NCBI RefSeq assembly: GCF_002362315.1
Contig: NZ_MTZV01000006.1
Span: forward strand, 1-64,000
Length of the DNA: 64,000 nt
Direction: 5' to 3'
DNA from: Paraburkholderia acidicola
GTDB taxonomy: Bacteria; Pseudomonadota; Gammaproteobacteria; Burkholderiales; Burkholderiaceae
Both the position numbers and the translations under genes were made by a program. The notes beneath the pieces were generated by a model. It ran no database searches, was not told where the DNA came from, and saw nothing but the letters and a program-made list of their open reading frames with translations. This document shows, piece by piece, positions 9,471 through 18,394 of the stretch (position 1 is the first letter of the stretch; each line of letters starts with the position of its first letter).

Positions 9471-10436
9471 CTACCCGGCGAGGCTGCGGAACCGTTCGCG
9501 GTATTGCATCGGCGTCGCGCCGATGCGCTTCATGAAGACCGCACGCATGCGGTCCGCAGTGCCGAAGCCGCAGTCGTAGGCCACTGCTTTCAACACGCCG
9601 TCGCTGCTTTCCAGCAGCTTGCGCGCGGCGTCCATACGCGCGCGCTCTACGAATTCGTGCGGCGTGACACCGGTTTCCTCGACAAAGACACGTGCGAAGT
9701 TGCGCGCGCTCATGCCTGCAACATCGGCGAGCTGCCGGACCGTAAAGCGCTCGCGAATGTGCTCCATCACGTGGCGCTGGATCTTTGCGACTGGCGAGGC
9801 GTCGTCGGTGGGGGCGGTCAGGTACGGGCTGAACTGGGACTGGCCGCCTTGCCGCTGGGCGAATACCACGAGCCGTTTTGCCACCGCGAGCGCGAGCCGC
9901 GGGCCATGATCTTCGGCGACCAGCGCCAGCGAAAGATCGATCCCGGCTGTTACACCCGCCGACGTCACCAGCCGCTCATCGCGCAGATAGATCCGGTCGA
10001 AGTCGACCTGTGCGTGCGGAAACTGATCGGCGAGCTGCCGCGCATGCTGCCAGTGCGTCGTGACGCGACGCCCGTCGAGCAACCCCGCATGTCCGAGCGC
10101 GAACGCACCGGTGCAGACCGAGCCGTAGAGCGCGCTGCGCGCAGCCGCCTGCACGATCCACGCGATCAGACGCGCATCGGGCGGCGCGACCGGTAACGCC
10201 GGTCCGCCCGCGACGAGCACGAGGTCGAAACGCTGCGGCGTTTCGTCGAAGGTGCTGTCGGCCACGATGGCAAGACCGTTCGATGCACGCAGCACGCCTC
10301 GTTCAGGACCGACGACCGTAACGGCGTAATGCTCGCCGGCAGGCAGAAAGCCGTTGGCTTCGCTGAAAACATCGAGCGGACCGGCGACGTCGAGCGCCTG
10401 TACGCCGGGAAAGATCGCGATCGCTACGCTGCGCAT
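9471..10436 (-). CDS. GlxA-family AraC-type transcriptional regulator
   Basis: A 321-residue protein. Residues 1-170 are a DJ-1/PfpI-like domain with the nucleophile-elbow motif YGSVCTGAFALG (Cys108). Residues about 215-315 form an AraC double helix-turn-helix (VRQLADVAGMSARNFARVF and the conserved FGTADRMRAVFMKRIGATP). This is the standard GlxA/FtrA architecture. The amidase-like domain is thought to act in ligand sensing. Targets are unknown; the divergent small gene and the HD-domain gene are candidates. Confidence 0.9.
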   Translation of the reverse strand: MRSVAIAIFPGVQALDVAGPLDVFSEANGFLPAGEHYAVTVVGPERGVLRASNGLAIVADSTFDETPQRFDLVLVAGGPALPVAPPDARLIAWIVQAAARSALYGSVCTGAFALGHAGLLDGRRVTTHWQHARQLADQFPHAQVDFDRIYLRDERLVTSAGVTAGIDLSLALVAEDHGPRLALAVAKRLVVFAQRQGGQSQFSPYLTAPTDDASPVAKIQRHVMEHIRERFTVRQLADVAGMSARNFARVFVEETGVTPHEFVERARMDAARKLLESSDGVLKAVAYDCGFGTADRMRAVFMKRIGATPMQYRERFRSLAG

Positions 10437-10577
10437 TCGAGGGTCTCGTCAGAGGGCGGGGTAGGCAAAAAGAGCGGCCCCGGCAGTGTTTGCCGTGCGG
10501 TTGGCAGTGTTGCACGGTTCGCCGGCGTTGTCCGCAGGCGCCCGATTGCCAATACTGGGTCCATCGCCCCTTCACGG

Positions 10578-10793
10578 ATGAACACCATGAAAAAGCATCT
10601 CAGGACAGGAACGCGCAGCGCGCTTGCAGCTGGGCGTCGGGCACATCGCGCACGGCGGTTGGTACTCGCCGCATCGTTCGCCGATGCCGATCGCGCAAAC
10701 GCCGCGCACGCGCGCCAGGAAGCGTTACTCGACGAAGCGCTCGCCGAGACGTTTCCGGCCAGCGATCCCATTTCGCCGAGTTATATCGGCTGA
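10578..10793 (+). CDS. Short conserved-tail hypothetical protein
   Basis: A 71-residue protein with a basic N-terminal half (many Arg and Lys) and an acidic C-terminus ending in LDEALAETFPASDPISPS. From memory, this kind of tail recurs in many small proteobacterial proteins of unknown function, which is the main reason to call the gene. The ribosome-binding site is weak (cacgg). It lies between the divergent GlxA-type regulator and the HD-domain gene. Confidence 0.55.
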   Translation: MNTMKKHLRTGTRSALAAGRRAHRARRLVLAASFADADRANAAHARQEALLDEALAETFPASDPISPSYIG

Positions 10794-10855
10794 TCGAATG
10801 CGCGTTGCGCGGCTATCGCACGATGCGCGATCTTTTCCCCATCGAGGACATTCAC

Positions 10856-11497
10856 ATGGCAACGACCATTGCAGGCATCAAGATTCCGGACAGCATCATG
10901 GCGCGCGAAGCGACCGATCTCGTGCGCGACACGGAAACCGATCTGCTGTTTCATCATTCGCGGCGGGTGTTTCTGTTCGGTGCATTGACCGGCGAACGCA
11001 AGGCACTGAAGTACGACCCGGAGCTTCTCTATATCGGTGCGATGTTCCACGACATGGGACTCGTCGAACCGTATAGCAGCAAGGACGAACGCTTCGAGGT
11101 GGACGGCGCGAATGCCGCACGCGATTTCCTGCTGCGACACGGTATCGCCGAAACGGACATCGAGCAGGTGTGGGACGCGATTGCGCTGCACACGACGCCG
11201 GGTATTCCGAAGCACAAGAAGCCGGTCGTCGCGCTGGTCACTGCGGGTGTCGAGATGGACGTGCTCGGTCTCGCGTATCACGACTTCACGCAGGAGCAGC
11301 GCGATCAGGTGACGCACGCCCATCCGCGTGGTGACGGCTTCAAGGAAGGCATCATCGATGCCTTCGCTCAAGGGACGATACACAAGCCCGGGACGACCTT
11401 CGGCAACGTGAAGGCGGATGTGCTTGCACTGAAGGACCCGCACTATCACCGCGGCAACTTCTGCTCGATCATTCTTGGTTCGGCATGGAAGCAGTGA
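10856..11497 (+). CDS. HD-domain phosphohydrolase-like protein
   Basis: A 213-residue cytoplasmic protein with the HD metal-binding pattern: His34 in FHHSRRV, His65-Asp66 in MFHDMGL, and further His in IALHTTPG. The arrangement is like the HD proteins related to cyanamide hydratase. The ATG at 10856 follows GAGGACATTCAC. The substrate is not evident. It starts 62 bp after the short conserved-tail gene and may share its transcript. Confidence 0.8.
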   Translation: MATTIAGIKIPDSIMAREATDLVRDTETDLLFHHSRRVFLFGALTGERKALKYDPELLYIGAMFHDMGLVEPYSSKDERFEVDGANAARDFLLRHGIAETDIEQVWDAIALHTTPGIPKHKKPVVALVTAGVEMDVLGLAYHDFTQEQRDQVTHAHPRGDGFKEGIIDAFAQGTIHKPGTTFGNVKADVLALKDPHYHRGNFCSIILGSAWKQ

Positions 11498-11521
11498 TGA
11501 TGCAGGGCGGGTGCGTGCGCA

Positions 11522-12694
11522 TCATCCAGGCACAGCCGGGATTAGCCGCAGGCGTGTGATCTCCGAGGGTGCGCCCAGACGCTTGGGCGGTCCCCAGTAG
11601 CCGGTGCCGCGGCTCGTGTAGACCCACAGTCCGTTCAGTCGCGCGAGCCCTGCGGTGAACGGCTGCTGGAAGCGCACGAAGAAATTCCACGGGAAGAACT
11701 GGCCGCCGTGTGTGTGACCGGACAGTTGCAGTGTGAAACCGGCGTCGGCGGCGGCGTCCGCAGTGCGCGGCTGATGCGCGAGCAGCACCTTGATGCGGAC
11801 GTCGGCCGGTGCGCCCAACAATGCGCCCGCTGGATCGCTGCGATGCGCAGGATCGAAATGTCCGGCCGAATAATCGGTCACGCCCGCGATCACGAGCTGC
11901 GCATCGTTATGGTCGATGACTTCGTGCTCGTTCATCAGCACGCGCAGGCCAAGGCGCTGAAACTCGGCGATCCATGCATCGGCACCCGCGTAGTACTCGT
12001 GATTGCCGGTGACCAGATACGCGCCGTGTCGCGCGGTGAGGCGTGACAACGGACGTGTGTGTTCGGTCAACTGCTCGACACTGCCATCGACGACATCGCC
12101 CGTCACCGCAATCAGATCGGGCTTCAGACGGTTCACCGCATCGACGATCGCATCGACATAGCGGCCTTTGATCGTCGGGCCGACATGGATGTCGCTGATC
12201 TGCACGATCGTGAAGCCGTCGAGTGCGTTCGGTAGATCGTCGATCGGTACGTCGATCGTGACGACGCGGGCGCGTCGGCGCGCGTTGAAAAATCCGACTG
12301 CAGTAGACAGCAGCGCGAGCAGCGGAACCGCGGCCGCGCTGTTCGTGCGCCAGTGTGCAAGCGCGATCGTGTGCGGCCAGATTGCGTCGATGGTCAGCAA
12401 CGAGGCGAGCAGCAGATCGCGCACGAAGGTCAGCACCAGCAGCGACGAAAAGAAGCCCATCGGCATCAGACCGAGCCATGCAAGCCGGTCGCCGAGCTTG
12501 GGTCGCGTCACGGTAATGCTGCGCGCGAGCATGCCGAGCGGAATCAGCAGGCACGACAGCACGAGATAGAACGCGGCGAGCCAGTGCCAGGTGCTGCCGA
12601 CCGGAAGATCCGGAATCAGGCGAAAACCGACATAGACGTGGAACAGGATGCCGATGAGGATCAAGCGGATGAAGAACTGCGAAAAGCGGCGCAT
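11522..12694 (-). CDS. Membrane-anchored metallophosphoesterase (YkuE/YaeI type)
   Basis: A 390-residue protein. The first ~140 residues contain four or so membrane helices; residues about 150-385 are a calcineurin-like phosphoesterase with ISDIHVGP, TGDVVDG, TGNHEYY and LSGHTHGGQFFP, all metal-ligand motifs. Relatives act on UDP-diacylglucosamine-like lipids or are of unknown substrate. I used the ATG at 12694; a TTG six codons upstream is possible. Confidence 0.88.
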   Translation of the reverse strand: MRRFSQFFIRLILIGILFHVYVGFRLIPDLPVGSTWHWLAAFYLVLSCLLIPLGMLARSITVTRPKLGDRLAWLGLMPMGFFSSLLVLTFVRDLLLASLLTIDAIWPHTIALAHWRTNSAAAVPLLALLSTAVGFFNARRRARVVTIDVPIDDLPNALDGFTIVQISDIHVGPTIKGRYVDAIVDAVNRLKPDLIAVTGDVVDGSVEQLTEHTRPLSRLTARHGAYLVTGNHEYYAGADAWIAEFQRLGLRVLMNEHEVIDHNDAQLVIAGVTDYSAGHFDPAHRSDPAGALLGAPADVRIKVLLAHQPRTADAAADAGFTLQLSGHTHGGQFFPWNFFVRFQQPFTAGLARLNGLWVYTSRGTGYWGPPKRLGAPSEITRLRLIPAVPG

Positions 12695-13063
12695 AGGGGA
12701 GGCAGCAGACAAGAGGGGCAGCAGTGCTCCGGCGCAGCAGGGGCTGGCCGGCGGTCCATTCTACCGGCACTTGCCGGCGGCCGCTGAAGGCCCTGTGGAC
12801 GGGCTTCTGGCGGTGTTTGCGGCGCTTTCGGCGGGCGGCGCTGACACGTTCCAGCAGGGTATCTGCCTTGTCGGTGCGTTGATCGGCAGGATCGTGTTCT
12901 CCGTAGTGCGGCGGATCAACTGAGAGGCTCGCTAGTGGACCGCAATCAAAGCGCAAGTTCGCGCGTCGTAACGCGAACCTTCCGGCGCGATAATGTCGCG
13001 TGTGTTTTCCTCTGCTGACCGTTTGTGCCGCACGGATGCGCGCGTGCCGACGATGATTGCCTC
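12695..13063. other. Divergent intergenic region
   Basis: About 370 bp between the phosphoesterase gene and alkB, which point away from each other. It should hold both promoters. I see no conserved coding sequence, and no Ada or LexA box that I can defend. Confidence 0.4.
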
Positions 13064-13672
13064 ATGCCAACGCTCGATCTGTTCGACGATCTACCTACCC
13101 CCGATGTGGCCTGGTTTCCCGACTGGCTCGCGGCCGATGCCGCCGCGCAATTCCTCGCGCGCGTGGCCAGCGAAGTGGCGTGGAAGCAGGACACGATGGG
13201 CACGCCCGCAGGCCGCGTGCCGTTGCCGCGCCTCACCGCATGGCAAGGCGAACCGGATGCCGTCTACACGTACTCGGGTATTCGCAATGTGCCCGATCGC
13301 TGGACGCCGGCGGTCGCCGAACTGAAATCGACTGCCGAGGCGGCAAGCGGAGCGCGCTTCAATAGCGTGCTTTTGAACCGTTATCGCCAGGGCAGCGACA
13401 GCATGGGGTGGCACGCGGACTCCGAGCCGGAACTCGGCGCGCAACCGGTGATTGCCTCCGTGAGCCTCGGGGTGGCGCGCCGCTTCGATCTGCGTCACAA
13501 CGGAACAGGTGTCGTTCAGTCGTTTCAGTTGAAGGGCGGGAGCCTGCTGGTGATGCGCGGCAGGACGCAGGCGGAATGGCGGCACCGGGTACCGAAAGAA
13601 CCCGACGTGCAGGGCGAGCGGATCAATTTAACGTTTCGCTGGGTCACTCCGCGCAATTCGCCGTCACGCTAG
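13064..13672 (+). CDS. alkB: AlkB alkylated-DNA repair dioxygenase
   Basis: A 202-residue Fe(II)/2-oxoglutarate dioxygenase of AlkB type. The iron ligands His117 and Asp119 (WHADSEPEL) and His174 (EWRHRVPK) are present, with the 2-oxoglutarate-binding Arg186 and Arg192 in ERINLTFR. It should demethylate 1-methyladenine and 3-methylcytosine oxidatively. The start at 13064 gives the usual short N-terminus MPTLDLFDDL; an upstream start is possible and there is no strong ribosome-binding site. Confidence 0.88.
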   Translation: MPTLDLFDDLPTPDVAWFPDWLAADAAAQFLARVASEVAWKQDTMGTPAGRVPLPRLTAWQGEPDAVYTYSGIRNVPDRWTPAVAELKSTAEAASGARFNSVLLNRYRQGSDSMGWHADSEPELGAQPVIASVSLGVARRFDLRHNGTGVVQSFQLKGGSLLVMRGRTQAEWRHRVPKEPDVQGERINLTFRWVTPRNSPSR

Positions 13673-13727
13673 TTAGATTTATAAAAAATGTAAGAAGTTT
13701 AATTAGTTTATGCGCATAACGATCGTG

Positions 13728-14663
13728 CTACGCGGCGGTGTCGAGCCGTCGGCGGATCGTCGTCGCAAGCGCATCGAAGCCGGTCGCGCTTGCCGCGAGC
13801 GCCGATGTTTCCGGAAAGTGCTCACGAGCGATATCGGTTAACACCTGTCCGGGCGGCGCTTCGACAAACACCCGGGCGCCCATTTCATGCATGGCAGTCA
13901 GCGCGTCGAACCAGCGCACCGTATAGCGCATGTTGACGGCGAGATCTTCGCGGATCGCGTCGGCGGTGTAGAGCGGACGGCCACCGCGATTGCCAATGTA
14001 CGCGCTGTGCGGCGCATGGAAGGGAACGGTTGCGGCATAGGCGAGCAATTCGTCGGCGGCGGGCGCAAGCAGTTCGCAATGCGACGGCACGCCGACTGCG
14101 AGACGTGTCGCCTTGCGCGCACCGTTTGCCAGTGCGCGTTCGATGAACGCATCGAGTGCGGTATCGGCGCCAGCCATCACGATCTGGCGCGGCGCATTCA
14201 CGTTGCCGATATACACGCGCGAATTGCCATCGCGTTCGTGCATGAGGGCCAGTTGTTCGATCTGCGCTTCGTTGAGTCCCGACACGGCGGCAAGCCCATA
14301 GCCCGACGGGTACGCGGCTTCCATCAACTGCGCGCGTCGGCGAACCATTCGCAGTGCGTCGTCGAAGGCGAGGGCGCCACAACTGACCGCCGCTGCGTAG
14401 GCACCAACCGATAGCCCTGCGTTGAAGTCCGCCTGCAATTGCTCGCTAGCGAGTGCACGCACGGTAGCCACGCCTGCTACGACGAGCGCGATCTGCACCG
14501 CGACCGTCGAACGCAACGCATCGTGTGTGTCGAGCGTCAGCACGTCGAGACCCAGGACCTGTGACGCTTCGCCCAACGTTGCATCGACGCAGGCGCGTTG
14601 CGGCAGGCGATGCAGAAACCCCTCGCTTTGCGCACCCTGGCCGGGGAACAGATACGCGAGCAT
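13728..14663 (-). CDS. mdcH: Malonate decarboxylase malonyl-transacylase MdcH
   Basis: A 311-residue acyltransferase. It begins MLAYLFPGQGAQ, as FabD-like transferases do, and has the serine motif GLSVGAYAA (Ser85) and a His in GVPSHCELL near 200. MdcH loads malonyl groups from malonyl-CoA onto the MdcC carrier to start the decarboxylase cycle. Its ATG overlaps the mdcG stop (TGATG), so translation is coupled. It is the last gene of the operon. Confidence 0.92.
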   Translation of the reverse strand: MLAYLFPGQGAQSEGFLHRLPQRACVDATLGEASQVLGLDVLTLDTHDALRSTVAVQIALVVAGVATVRALASEQLQADFNAGLSVGAYAAAVSCGALAFDDALRMVRRRAQLMEAAYPSGYGLAAVSGLNEAQIEQLALMHERDGNSRVYIGNVNAPRQIVMAGADTALDAFIERALANGARKATRLAVGVPSHCELLAPAADELLAYAATVPFHAPHSAYIGNRGGRPLYTADAIREDLAVNMRYTVRWFDALTAMHEMGARVFVEAPPGQVLTDIAREHFPETSALAASATGFDALATTIRRRLDTAA

Positions 14664-15370
14664 CACGCGACGCCGTAAGCGGCGCTCCACGGGTTGTCGA
14701 TCAAATGCGGGCCGTGTGCGCTGCGTGCGAGCACGCGTGGTTTGCCGGCTGCATATTCCGCGAGTGCGATGCCGCCTGAAGGTGTTTCGAGTTGTGCGTC
14801 GACGCGCGTACCGCTATGTTGCGCAGCGCGTTGAAGTTCGCCCAGTAGAAGCAGGGCATTGGCGTGCGACAGCGGCTCGGGTACGCGGATCAGCAGATCG
14901 AGATCGCTCGTCGGTGTGACGGTGAGTGCGTGTGTTGCGAGTTCGAAGCCGGCGCTGCCCGTGGGGCCCCATACGAAGGTGTGCAGATAGCGTGCATCGC
15001 TTCGCAGTGCAGTGAGCGCGACAAAGGCGGGCAGCGTGTGGCGGCTCGCTGGCAGCGTGAAGAGTTCAACGTCGCAGAGATCTTCAGGGGCGATGCACTG
15101 TTCGATGTCGGATGTTTTTGCCCACGTGCCGTAGCGCTGTGCACGTGTGATGCCACGTAGTCCAACAGGTACTAAACTTTCCGCCGCAAGCGGAAGCGCG
15201 CGCCGCACGACAGCGAACGGCGCACGCATCCATGCGTCGTGTACCCATTCCGGTTCGTCGTCGGCACGCTGGATGTCTCGCAAGCGCAGCAGGTCGTGCG
15301 GCTGCGAGTCCATTCGATGCACGGGCACGGAAGAATCGACGGCGCACCGCGCTGCGGCACAGGCACACAT
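14663..15370 (-). CDS. mdcG: Malonate decarboxylase holo-ACP synthase MdcG
   Basis: A 235-residue phosphoribosyl-dephospho-CoA transferase that attaches the prosthetic group, made by MdcB, to MdcC. The core begins PHDLLRLRD and includes VPVGLRGITRAQRYGTW and the nucleotidyltransferase-like SDLDLLI (near residue 157). The start at 15370 overlaps the mdcE stop as TGATG, but an internal ATG at 15313 (MDSQPHDLL) would match the usual MdcG length better; either is possible. Confidence 0.88.
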   Translation of the reverse strand: MCACAAARCAVDSSVPVHRMDSQPHDLLRLRDIQRADDEPEWVHDAWMRAPFAVVRRALPLAAESLVPVGLRGITRAQRYGTWAKTSDIEQCIAPEDLCDVELFTLPASRHTLPAFVALTALRSDARYLHTFVWGPTGSAGFELATHALTVTPTSDLDLLIRVPEPLSHANALLLLGELQRAAQHSGTRVDAQLETPSGGIALAEYAAGKPRVLARSAHGPHLIDNPWSAAYGVA

Positions 15371-16188
15371 CACACGGCATCCCACTGTTCGGCAAGCCGC
15401 CGTCTAACGTCGATCGACGCGGCGCGCGTCTTCTTCGCATTAGCCGACTGCAGACGATGAGACAGATCGCGCGTACCTGTGCGCGCGCTTTCAACCGAAT
15501 CGATCAGCACCTGCCGCACGCGTTCGATCTGCACGGCGTCGGGCGCGTCTGCATCGATACCGCCGATCAGTTCGTCGAGCAGTCCGAGCTTCGCAAACGA
15601 CGCCATCGAATACGACATCGGCACGATCGTTTCGCCGAGCTTGTCGAGTTCTTCGACAGTGCGGCGCGTGACGCGCGCGGCGGCTTCGCGACCCATCGCG
15701 TGAACCATCGTGCCGGGCGCGTCGAGTGCGACGATCCGGTTCGCCTGATAGCCGTGCGCGAGGAACGCACCGGACATCGCCGGGCCGACGATCAGCGCGA
15801 TCACCGGGTGACCTGCATCGCGTGCGGTCGCATAGGCGTCGACAGCGGCCGCGCACGCGAGATGCACGCCGAGCATTTCCTCGCGATAACCGTAGGCCTG
15901 GCTCTTGACATCGACGATGGCGACGATCGGCCGCTTCGTTGCGCGCTGTGCATCGTCAGCGATCGCATCGCGCACCGCGCGTGCGAGTTGCCAGCCTTGC
16001 ATGAGGCCGACCACGTTATCGACGGCACGCGGAAAGCGGTTGTCGGGATCGGGAACGACCGCGATAAAGCGTGCGTTGTTAGCGCCGAGCGGCGCATCCT
16101 GGTACCAGACGGGCGCGCTGCTCGCGGGTGTACCGGCGAGTGCGTGGAACCAGCGTGCGCCGCGGGTTGTCGGGTTCGAGTCGTTCAC
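15370..16188 (-). CDS. mdcE: Malonate decarboxylase gamma subunit MdcE
   Basis: A 272-residue carboxyltransferase-type subunit which, with MdcD, decarboxylates malonyl-S-ACP without biotin. The crotonase-fold segment IVDVKSQAYGYREEMLG and GPAMSGAFLAHGYQANRI are characteristic. The start is a GTG, sharing GTGA with the mdcD stop and preceded by a very strong AAGGAGG. This is a clear case where the ribosome-binding site decides a non-ATG start. Confidence 0.93.
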   Translation of the reverse strand: MNDSNPTTRGARWFHALAGTPASSAPVWYQDAPLGANNARFIAVVPDPDNRFPRAVDNVVGLMQGWQLARAVRDAIADDAQRATKRPIVAIVDVKSQAYGYREEMLGVHLACAAAVDAYATARDAGHPVIALIVGPAMSGAFLAHGYQANRIVALDAPGTMVHAMGREAAARVTRRTVEELDKLGETIVPMSYSMASFAKLGLLDELIGGIDADAPDAVQIERVRQVLIDSVESARTGTRDLSHRLQSANAKKTRAASIDVRRRLAEQWDAV

Positions 16189-17060
16189 AGTGCCTCCTTA
16201 CGATCCGCGTTGAACACCACGCGCATCGTGTCCGGCGCGATCGTCGCGGGATCGACGCGCGTAAGCCGCGCGAGATATTCATCGACCTGGGCGCTACGCG
16301 GCACAGGTTGCGCACCATCCGCACGAGGCGCGCTAGCTTCGCGCACGGCCGCGCGTATGGCATCGAGATCGTCGTCGACCAGAACATCCGCAAGCCCGGT
16401 CGCAACGCGTTGTTCGCCACCGATCAACTGCCAGATCCGTCGCTTGTCGCTCGCATCGAGTTCGTCGATACCGGCTTCCTGTTCGATCACTTCAGGGCCG
16501 TTCATGCCGAGCCGTCCCTGCTTCGTCACGATCAGTTGCGAGCACAACGCAGCCGCAAGCGACATGCCGCCGAAGCAGCCGACCATTCCCGCGATCACAC
16601 CGACCACCGGCACATACCGGCGCAGCGCAACGATCGCTGCCTGGATTTCGGCGATCACCGCGAGCCCGAGATTGGCTTCCTGCAATCGCACGCCGCCGGT
16701 TTCGAACAGCACGACCGGCCGTATGAGATGGCCGCGTTCGCAGTCACGCAACGCAAGTTCGAGCGCGCCCGCGATCTTGCTGCCCGACACCTCGCCGATG
16801 CTGCCGCCCTGAAACGCGGGCTCGATCGCGGCGATCACCGCGGGCGCACCGTCGATCGTGCCGCGTGCAATCACGACGCCGTCGTCGGCCTGGCAGACCA
16901 CGCCCTGCATCGGCAGCCACGGTGATTCGAGCCGGTCGAACGGGCCCAGCAACTCGCGGAAGCTGCCGGAATCGAGCAACGCGCGTGCGCGCTCGCGTGC
17001 CGACAGTTCGATGAAGCTTTCGCGCAGCAGCGGTGCGCGAAGGGAGGTAGCGGTGCTCAT
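16185..17060 (-). CDS. mdcD: Malonate decarboxylase beta subunit MdcD
   Basis: A 291-residue carboxyltransferase subunit pairing with MdcE. It carries SFIELSARERARALLD near the N-terminus, LFETGGVRLQEANLGL, and the oxyanion-type segment GCFGGMSLAAALC. Its ATG shares four bases with the mdcC stop (ATGA), and its stop overlaps the mdcE start, so the chain mdcC-mdcD-mdcE is fully coupled. Confidence 0.93.
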   Translation of the reverse strand: MSTATSLRAPLLRESFIELSARERARALLDSGSFRELLGPFDRLESPWLPMQGVVCQADDGVVIARGTIDGAPAVIAAIEPAFQGGSIGEVSGSKIAGALELALRDCERGHLIRPVVLFETGGVRLQEANLGLAVIAEIQAAIVALRRYVPVVGVIAGMVGCFGGMSLAAALCSQLIVTKQGRLGMNGPEVIEQEAGIDELDASDKRRIWQLIGGEQRVATGLADVLVDDDLDAIRAAVREASAPRADGAQPVPRSAQVDEYLARLTRVDPATIAPDTMRVVFNADRKEAL

Positions 17061-17380
17061 GGGCGTTGCTCCGGATCGGCCGCGTGGGTACCTTCAGCAG
17101 CTTCGGCGGCTTCCGCGAGCCGCAGCGCAACCACGCCAGGTGTCGCGCCGAAATCGTTGATCTCGATCTGCGCCGCGCCGTCGTAGCGCGTGAAGAATCG
17201 GTCGAGCACGCTCTTCCAGATATGGCTGTAGCCATCGACACTGGTCCGCACGATCACGCTCGCGCTCATCGAAGTCGCCGGCGAGAGCAGCACTTCGAGA
17301 TCGCCGGAGCCGACCACGCCCACATGTGCGCGCGCGGTGACGGCGCGTTGCGCCGGATAGTCGAATGTCAGATGTTCCAT
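17057..17380 (-). CDS. mdcC: Malonate decarboxylase acyl carrier protein MdcC
   Basis: A 107-residue delta subunit. Ser25 in VVGSGDLEVLL is the expected attachment site for the 2'-(5''-triphosphoribosyl)-3'-dephospho-CoA group, as in citrate lyase CitD. The C-terminal VVALRLAEAAE is also typical. The malonyl group rides on this carrier during decarboxylation. It overlaps mdcB by 13 bp and mdcD by 4 bp. Confidence 0.92.
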   Translation of the reverse strand: MEHLTFDYPAQRAVTARAHVGVVGSGDLEVLLSPATSMSASVIVRTSVDGYSHIWKSVLDRFFTRYDGAAQIEINDFGATPGVVALRLAEAAEAAEGTHAADPEQRP

Positions 17381-18390
17381 GCGGTGGTACTCCTGTCGAT
17401 GTCCTGACGCATCAGGCTGTCGATGAAAAGGGTGGCGGCGAGCAGATCGGCGGCGCCGCCAGGCGAGGCGTTGAGCGACAGCAGCGTGTGCTCGAGTGCA
17501 GCGAGTGCGGTGCGGCCCTCTGAAGTCGAACTGCCGCCGAGCGCAAGCACACGCGCCGCGCCCGTACGCCCCGCATTCAGACCGGGCAGGCCGGCGCGAT
17601 GGAGCAGGCAGGTGTCGTCGAGCGACGCCATGATCGCGAGCAGCGTGTCGAGGCGCGCGGCATCTTCGCCGATTCCACGACGCCGGGCAGCGACGAGTGC
17701 TGGCAAGCCAACGTCGATGACGTGCGGAAAACCGTCCTGCGCTTCGCGCCGCGCGCCACCGACGCGATACCGCTGACGCACGCGTTCACCGTTACTATCG
17801 ATGGCAACGGCGAAGCGATCGGGAAAGCAGGCGATCTGCGCGGCGAGCGAGCAGATACGCACAGCGGACGAACTCGATGCATCTGCGCGTTCAAGGCCCT
17901 TGTCGGACGAATGAATAGCCGCACCCGCAACCAGCAGCCCAACGATCCAGATCGCCCCGCGATGCGCGTTGCTACCACCGGTGGCGAGCAGCATCGCGTG
18001 TTCGCCGGCACGGCCGATCTGCGCGAGTTCACTGCGTAATGCCGCTGACGGTGTACGCCCGCGAGCCGCGCGTGCGAGAGCCGCGAACGTCGGTTCGAGC
18101 GCGTGCGCGGAGCGCAGCATCGCGGCGAGATCGAGATCGCGATGCGCACCGCTGCCGCGCCGATCGACGAGCGCGGGCTTCGGCGTCAACTGTGCTTCGT
18201 CGATCAGCGCTGTGACGGCGAGCCGTGCGAGCGGGGTATCAGAATCAGATCGTGCAACGACTGCGCGGACATCACGACGCATGTGCCGCTCACCTGCGCT
18301 CACCGATGAGGGGGAGATACAAGCAGTGGTCGACACAAGCGCAAGCGCAGGCGCAGTCGCACGCAAAGACGCGAGAACAGAGACCGTCAT
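17368..18390 (-). CDS. mdcB: Triphosphoribosyl-dephospho-CoA synthase MdcB
   Basis: A 340-residue CitG-type enzyme that makes the MdcC prosthetic-group precursor from dephospho-CoA and ATP. Key segments are LTPKPALVDRRGSGAHRDLD near residue 55 and GGSNAHRGAIWIVGLLVAGA near 145. The ATG at 18390 follows the mdcA stop by four bases; an in-frame ATG at 18426 would overlap mdcA. The first ~35 residues look poorly conserved, so the true start could be further in. Confidence 0.9.
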   Translation of the reverse strand: MTVSVLASLRATAPALALVSTTACISPSSVSAGERHMRRDVRAVVARSDSDTPLARLAVTALIDEAQLTPKPALVDRRGSGAHRDLDLAAMLRSAHALEPTFAALARAARGRTPSAALRSELAQIGRAGEHAMLLATGGSNAHRGAIWIVGLLVAGAAIHSSDKGLERADASSSSAVRICSLAAQIACFPDRFAVAIDSNGERVRQRYRVGGARREAQDGFPHVIDVGLPALVAARRRGIGEDAARLDTLLAIMASLDDTCLLHRAGLPGLNAGRTGAARVLALGGSSTSEGRTALAALEHTLLSLNASPGGAADLLAATLFIDSLMRQDIDRSTTAWNI

Positions 18391-18394
18391 CGCA

